From: Oscillospiraceae bacterium
GTDB lineage: Bacteria > Bacillota > Clostridia > Oscillospirales > Ruminococcaceae
NCBI GenBank assembly: GCA_017396055.1
Contig: JAFQND010000337.1
Span: forward strand, 1 to 9,889
DNA: 9,889 nucleotides
Reading direction: 5' to 3'
Both the position numbers and the translations under genes were made by a program. Under the pieces are notes generated by a model. That model was given only the letters and a program-made list of their open reading frames with translations, searched no databases and had not been told where the DNA came from. Of this stretch, positions 6,484-9,889 are shown piece by piece. Numbering within the stretch: the first letter of the stretch is position 1; the number at the start of each line of letters is the position of its first letter.

Positions 6484-7041
6484 ATGCTGACTGCCATTTT
6501 TCTCTTGTGAGGATATTGAACGCATTGTCCTCTACGGTTCCCATGACCGTTCTGTACCGCCCGAAGGCATAGTGCTCAAAGCCGCATTTTTCCTGTACCC
6601 GCCCTGACTGGGTATTCTGCAGGAAATGTCCGCAGAAATTACGTCCAGCCCGACCTTTTCAAAAAGGTAGCGGACGACTTCCTTCACTGCCTCCGGCATC
6701 AAACCACGTCCCCAGTATTCTTTCGATAGGACATAACCGATCTCCCTGCAGTTTTTGTCTGCAAACTCGGGGAATTTCTCTTCGTCGTATTCCTCGATAC
6801 CCAAAGAGCTGATCACTTTCCCTTCGTATTCCAGTGCAAAAGTCTTTCTGTGCTCGATAAAACGGCACAGAATATGCTTGGATTCCTCTTTACTTTTGTG
6901 AGGAGGCCAGCCCGCCATCTGACCGACGCCATCCACCGAAGCGTAGGCATAATAATCATCCAGGTCAGTTTCTTTCCACGGACGAAGAATCAGTCTTTCG
7001 GTGTGCAGAATGACATTACTGATATCGATCGGAGTATTCAC
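6482..7041 (-). pseudogene. GNAT N-acetyltransferase (RimJ/RimL-like) with a one-base frameshift
   Basis: The first 135 residues from the GTG at 7041-7039 are a typical GNAT: HTERLILRPWKETDLDDYY near the N-terminus and the acetyl-CoA loop KEYWGRGLMPEAVKEV at about 107-122. After VI (codon 6639-6637) the frame breaks. From 6634 the next frame continues as CGHFLQNTQSGRVQEKCGFEHYAFGRY, the standard GNAT C-terminal block, and stops at 6484-6482. One missing base at about 6632-6637 restores a 186-residue protein. Without correction, translation drifts into unrelated residues and stops at 6532. The GTG start has a strong GAGGAGG site 6 nt upstream, which overlaps the end of the flavoprotein gene; the gap between the genes is 11 nt. 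The substrate is unknown. Either it is a recent pseudogene or there is a base error. Confidence 0.85.
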
Positions 7042-7052
7042 AGATATCCTCC

Positions 7053-7598
7053 TCAAAACCATTCGCTGCACTGTGCAAGAACTTCTTCCTTGCGGGCGAG
7101 GACCTGTTCTTTTGTATCAGCGAGCGTCAGATAAGCCGAGCCCTTCATTTCGATATGCAGATGTCCGTAAAAGTGTTCGATCGAGGCGATCAGATGATCA
7201 CTCTCACGGGTAGTTGGACCGGCCCGCACAGCGACAGCATAACCGATCTTTCCGTCGGAAAAAGAACTGTGTCCGGCATTGGTGTCGCAATAAGGAGTCG
7301 TACGGTCGATAAAAGTTTTGGCGTGCCCAGGCATATCTCCCCAATAAGAAGGCAACCCCATGACAATAACGTCAGCCTCTTCCATGGCGGCATGGATCTC
7401 ATCCATATCGTCCTGCTGACAGCAGGTTCCAGTCTCATAGCAGGATTTGCAGCCGACACAAAAATGGATATCCATCTCACCAAGACAGATACAGCGGCAG
7501 ATATGACCCTTCTCTTCCGCTGCGCCCTGAATCACGGAAAGGATGGCAGCAGTTGCGCCGTCCGGATTCGGACTGCCGTTAAGGAACAGAATTTTCAC
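7053..7598 (-). CDS. Flavodoxin-fold NAD(P)H-dependent reductase, iron-sulfur-flavoprotein-like
   Basis: A 181-residue protein with the FMN_red/flavodoxin-like fold. The phosphate-binding loop NGSPNPDG is at 7-14 and the FMN-site motif GLPSYWGDMPGHAKTFIDR at 81-99. A cysteine cluster CVGCKSCYETGTC (47-59) matches the compact C-x2-C-x2-C-x5-C spacing described for the [4Fe-4S] cluster of Isf flavoproteins. This suggests an electron-transfer role with low-potential donors rather than simple FMN reduction; that part is inference. The start is GTG 7598-7596, with AAAGGGG about 8 nt upstream. It is the first gene of a two-gene unit with the GNAT gene 11 nt downstream. Confidence 0.88.
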   Translation of the reverse strand: MKILFLNGSPNPDGATAAILSVIQGAAEEKGHICRCICLGEMDIHFCVGCKSCYETGTCCQQDDMDEIHAAMEEADVIVMGLPSYWGDMPGHAKTFIDRTTPYCDTNAGHSSFSDGKIGYAVAVRAGPTTRESDHLIASIEHFYGHLHIEMKGSAYLTLADTKEQVLARKEEVLAQCSEWF

Positions 7599-7631
7599 AG
7601 CGATTACCCCTTTCGGATAGACATTTTTCTT

Positions 7632-7660
7632 ATACTATCACTGTAAAATAGAACTGTCAA
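7632..7660 (-). promoter_or_regulatory. Promoter of the flavoprotein-GNAT operon
   Basis: On the minus strand a perfect TTGACA (7660-7655), a 17-nt spacer and TAGTAT (7637-7632) preceded by TGA, which makes an extended -10. It reads into the GTG at 7598 with a leader of about 27 nt. Confidence 0.75.
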
Positions 7661-7686
7661 CCTTTTTTCTGAATAAATGTATAAAA

Positions 7687-7701
7687 ACTGCTGTCTGCAG
7701 T
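7687..7701. repeat. Palindrome between the flavoprotein and pncB promoters
   Basis: ACTGC (7687-7691), TGTCT, GCAGT (7697-7701) is a perfect 5-bp inverted repeat. It is centred between the two divergent -35 boxes (7655-7660 and 7726-7731). It could be an operator for pncB or the flavoprotein operon, but I cannot match it to a known regulator site with confidence. Confidence 0.3.
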
Positions 7702-7725
7702 GTGAGATATCATCAATTTACCGCC

Positions 7726-7753
7726 TTGAAAAATATTGAAATTCGTGTATAAT
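7726..7753 (+). promoter_or_regulatory. Promoter of pncB
   Basis: TTGAAA (7726-7731), a 16-nt spacer and a perfect TATAAT (7748-7753). Transcription would start near 7760. An open frame beginning at 7736, inside the promoter, is therefore not the true start. Confidence 0.78.
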
Positions 7754-7801
7754 GGATATAATAAGCTGGTTCAAACCGCTTTCCAGAAAAGGAGAATCAT
7801 T

Positions 7802-9252
7802 ATGGATTGGAATAAAGACCGCAATCTGACAATGCTGGTCGACTTTTATGAGCTGACCATGGCCAACGGCTACCTGCAGATGGGTATGCAGAACAAGCGC
7901 GGTGTATTCGATATGTTCTTCCGCAAGATCCCCGATCATGGCGGTTTTGCGATCGCTGCAGGCCTGGAGCAGGTCATTGATTATCTCAAGAATCTGAAAT
8001 TTACCGAGGAAGATATTGAATATCTCCGGGGAAAACATCTCTTCGGCGAAGATTTCCTTGACTGGCTGCGCAACTTCAAGTTCAGCTGTGATGTCTGGGC
8101 AATTCCCGAAGGCACCCCCATTTTCCCCAATGAGCCCATCCTGATCGTTGAGGCCCTATCATGGAAGCACAGCTGATCGAGACCATGATCCTTCTGACTA
8201 TCAACTTCCAGTCGCTGATCGCCACCAAAGCCAGCCGCATCGTCCGTGCCGCAGAAGGTCGCCCTGTCATGGAATTCGGCTCCCGCCGTGCACAGAGCTA
8301 TGATGCTGCCGTTCTGGGTGCAAGAGCCGCTTATATCGCCGGCTGCAGCGGTACTGCCTGTGCTATCGCCGACAGAGAATACGACACCCCTGCGCTGGGT
8401 ACCATGGCTCATAGCTGGGTACAGCTCTTTGATAATGAATATGACGCTTTCAAAGCATATGCTGAAGTATATCCCGCAAGCTGTACCCTGCTGGTCGATA
8501 CATACAACGTTCTGAAATCCGGTATTCCCAATGCGATCAAAGTCTTTGACGAAGTTCTGAAACCCAAGGGCTTCCGTCCTAAAGGTGTGCGTATTGACAG
8601 CGGCGATATCGCCTATCTTTCCAAGAAAGCAAGAAAAATGCTGGATGAAGCCGGATATCCCGACTGCGGTATCGTTGCATCCAACTCGCTGGATGAATAT
8701 CTGATCCGTGACCTGCTCAGACAGGGTGCACAGCTCTCCAGCTTCGGTGTCGGTGAAAACCTGATCACTGCCAAGAGCGATCCTGTTTTCGGCGGTGTCT
8801 ATAAACTGGTTGCTGTAGAAGAAAACGGCACCTATGCTCCCCGTATCAAGCTGAGCGAGACCGTTGAAAAGATCACTACCCCCTGCAAGAAGATGGTTTA
8901 TCGTCTCTACAGCACCGAAAGCGGTGAACCGGTAGCCGACTACATCGCCATGTACGATGAAGAAGTTCCTGCAACCGGCCCGATCACCCTGTTCGATCCC
9001 GCCAATTTCTGGAAGAGCAAAGAGTTCAACGACGTCGAACTCCGCCCCCTGCTGGTCAAGATCTTTGACAAGGGTGAATGCTGCTATGAATCTCCCGATA
9101 TCGAGACGATCCGCAAATACTGCATTGAGCAGGTAAACAATCTTTGGGACGAAGTCAAACGTTTTGAGAATCCTCATCTCTATTATGTTGACCTTTCCGA
9201 AGCTCTCTGGACCTGCAAACAGGTCATGCTCAGCGAGCACAATATCAAGTGA
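7802..9252 (+). pseudogene. pncB: Nicotinate phosphoribosyltransferase, interrupted by a one-base frameshift
   Basis: Converts nicotinate and PRPP to nicotinate mononucleotide, with ATP use, in the NAD salvage (Preiss-Handler) pathway. Residues 1-117 start at ATG 7802 with AAAAGGAG (7787-7794) 7 nt upstream. They carry the family opening (MLVDFYELTMANGYLQ) and run to PNEPILIVE. The frame then breaks and stops at 8176. From 8155 the next frame continues PIMEAQLIET and runs to the stop at 9250-9252. Inserting one G at 8152-8154 (GAGGCCC to GAGGGCCC) restores 483 residues, the normal length. Restored positions: FGSRRA at 159-164, GTMAHSW with the likely phosphorylated H204, and RIDSGD at 265-270. 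The second frame alone has no ribosome site at its first ATG (8161). It is monocistronic, with a promoter upstream and a strong terminator downstream. It is either a recent mutation or a sequence error; the rest of the gene shows no decay. Confidence 0.93.
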
Positions 9253-9260
9253 TCTGTATG

Positions 9261-9294
9261 AAAAACTCCCCGTCGTTTCCGACGGGGAGTTTTT
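9261..9294. terminator. Perfect 15-bp bidirectional terminator after pncB
   Basis: Arms 9261-9275 and 9280-9294 are exact complements around a 4-nt loop, with five A at one end and five T at the other. It closes pncB (stop at 9252) and, in the other direction, the DUF4234-like gene (stop at 9312). Confidence 0.93.
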
Positions 9295-9311
9295 ATGTAG
9301 CTTTGTAAAAT

Positions 9312-9737
9312 TTACAGGTTGACATTGCCTTCTTCGACAGGAGCCTGATAAGCACCCATGCTGCGGTTATAAGCGGCAGACAGGTTGTTCAGGTTCTTGA
9401 TGAAGAGGTACATACCTATCCAGGAGGCAACCCCACAAACGAGACCGCCGATCAGCATCCAGATCAGATAAGTGGTGCCGTTTTCTTCACAAGGGATATT
9501 ATTACGGTCACAAAGAGCCTTCATCCGGTTGCCCTGTTCATAGTACCAGTACCAGCCATAAAAGCCGCAGGTGACCACGTTCAGTAGTACTGCAATGGAA
9601 GGGTCAATGTGGTGGCCGTCGTTGCCGACCATCGTGTTCATATCCTGTGTGACGGTGTACATATAATAAAGACCGTAAATGCCACAGGTAACGAGGTTCA
9701 GAATGAGAATAGTCACAAAGTTTCTGGTTTGAATCAT
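9312..9737 (-). CDS. DUF4234-like small membrane protein
   Basis: A 141-residue membrane protein of unknown function that resembles the DUF4234 family. Three hydrophobic segments are visible at about 7-27, 47-66 and 89-113. A short motif occurs twice: LNLVTCGIYGLYYMY (13-27) and LNVVTCGFYGWYWYY (52-66), each in a membrane segment and each with a Cys-Gly pair and several aromatic residues. The second is followed by a charged patch (EQGNRMKALCDRNN). The C-terminal tail (about 114-141) is polar. ATG 9737-9735 is supported by AAAGGA about 8 nt upstream. It is convergent with pncB and shares its terminator. I see no reliable promoter upstream. The family has no known biochemical role that I can cite. 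Confidence 0.8.
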   Translation of the reverse strand: MIQTRNFVTILILNLVTCGIYGLYYMYTVTQDMNTMVGNDGHHIDPSIAVLLNVVTCGFYGWYWYYEQGNRMKALCDRNNIPCEENGTTYLIWMLIGGLVCGVASWIGMYLFIKNLNNLSAAYNRSMGAYQAPVEEGNVNL

Positions 9738-9802
9738 AGGTCAGTTCCTTTCATATCGCATTTTAAAACACATAACGATCCAGCAGGGTGTTTTTCTTCA
9801 AC

Positions 9803-9831
9803 CTGAAAAAATTTCCCATAGCCGGTACAAT
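9803..9831 (+). promoter_or_regulatory. Possible promoter reading off the right edge
   Basis: CTGAAA (9803-9808), a 17-nt spacer and TACAAT (9826-9831). Spacing and -10 are acceptable and the -35 is weak. It could drive a plus-strand gene whose start lies at or beyond the right edge. Confidence 0.35.
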
Positions 9832-9846
9832 ACAGAAGCCGTATCG

Positions 9847-9864
9847 TACTCCATAGGGGGAGTA
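9847..9864. repeat. Inverted repeat near the right edge
   Basis: TACTCC (9847-9852), ATAGGG, GGAGTA (9859-9864) pair over 6 bp. Flanking CCG and CGG could extend the stem with bulges. In a plus-strand transcript it would hide the GGGGGAG purine run (9856-9862) that precedes the ATG at 9864, so it might be a translational control hairpin or the edge of a larger RNA structure. Confidence 0.35.
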
Positions 9865-9889
9865 TGCGGAAAAAGAACCAGCATCCGGA
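9864..9889 (+). CDS. Possible start of a plus-strand gene, cut by window edge
   Basis: The ATG at 9864-9866 opens a frame (MRKKNQHP) that is still open at the window end. A purine run, GGGGGAG (9856-9862), ends only 1 nt before the ATG, closer than usual, and a possible promoter lies at 9803-9831. Eight codons are too few to identify a product. Confidence 0.25.

Noticed and set aside
7981..9240. A 419-residue minus-strand frame opposite pncB
   Set aside because: Antisense shadow of pncB with no recognisable motif.
1..9889. CRISPR arrays, tRNA or rRNA genes, insertion sequences, phage or toxin-antitoxin modules
   Set aside because: I found no regularly spaced direct repeats, cloverleaf sequences, transposase or integrase motifs, or paired small toxin-antitoxin ORFs on either strand.

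Overview
The window looks like chromosomal DNA of a Gram-positive, low-to-mid GC bacterium, most likely a Clostridia member (Oscillospiraceae-like; the rank is inference). The support is strong AGGAG-type ribosome sites, near-consensus TTGACA/TATAAT promoters, intrinsic terminators after most transcription units, a lysine riboswitch, and several Clostridia-type proteins. There is no phage, insertion sequence, CRISPR array, tRNA or rRNA. The gene content is mostly housekeeping.

Left part (1-2304, minus strand): a lysine-biosynthesis operon. A consensus promoter is followed by a full lysine-riboswitch aptamer, a candidate antiterminator, an intrinsic terminator, and then asd and dapA, which runs off the left edge. 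Asd and DapA catalyse consecutive steps of the aspartate pathway, so lysine or its absence should set read-through into both.

Middle left (2364-4661, plus strand): queA and tgt form a two-gene operon for queuosine modification of tRNA, closed by a strong bidirectional terminator. Convergent with it (4677-5090, minus) is a small locus with a transmembrane ORF overlapping a short soluble ORF. The two would fuse into one YajC-like membrane-anchored protein if one A were removed from a run of seven.

Middle right (5116-6483, plus strand): a single FAD-dependent oxidoreductase with its own promoter and terminator. Convergent with it (6482-7660, minus) is a two-gene operon: an iron-sulfur-flavoprotein-like reductase, then a GNAT acetyltransferase that carries a one-base frameshift.

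Right part (7726-9889): pncB (nicotinate phosphoribosyltransferase, NAD salvage), also broken by a one-base frameshift; a perfect 15-bp terminator; a convergent DUF4234-like membrane protein; and, at the right edge, a possible start of another plus-strand gene.

Two clear single-base frameshifts, and possibly a third, fall within about 3.3 kb. They may be sequencing or assembly errors rather than real pseudogenes. The most rewarding non-coding structure is the lysine riboswitch with its expression platform. I did not find a clearly new multi-gene system.
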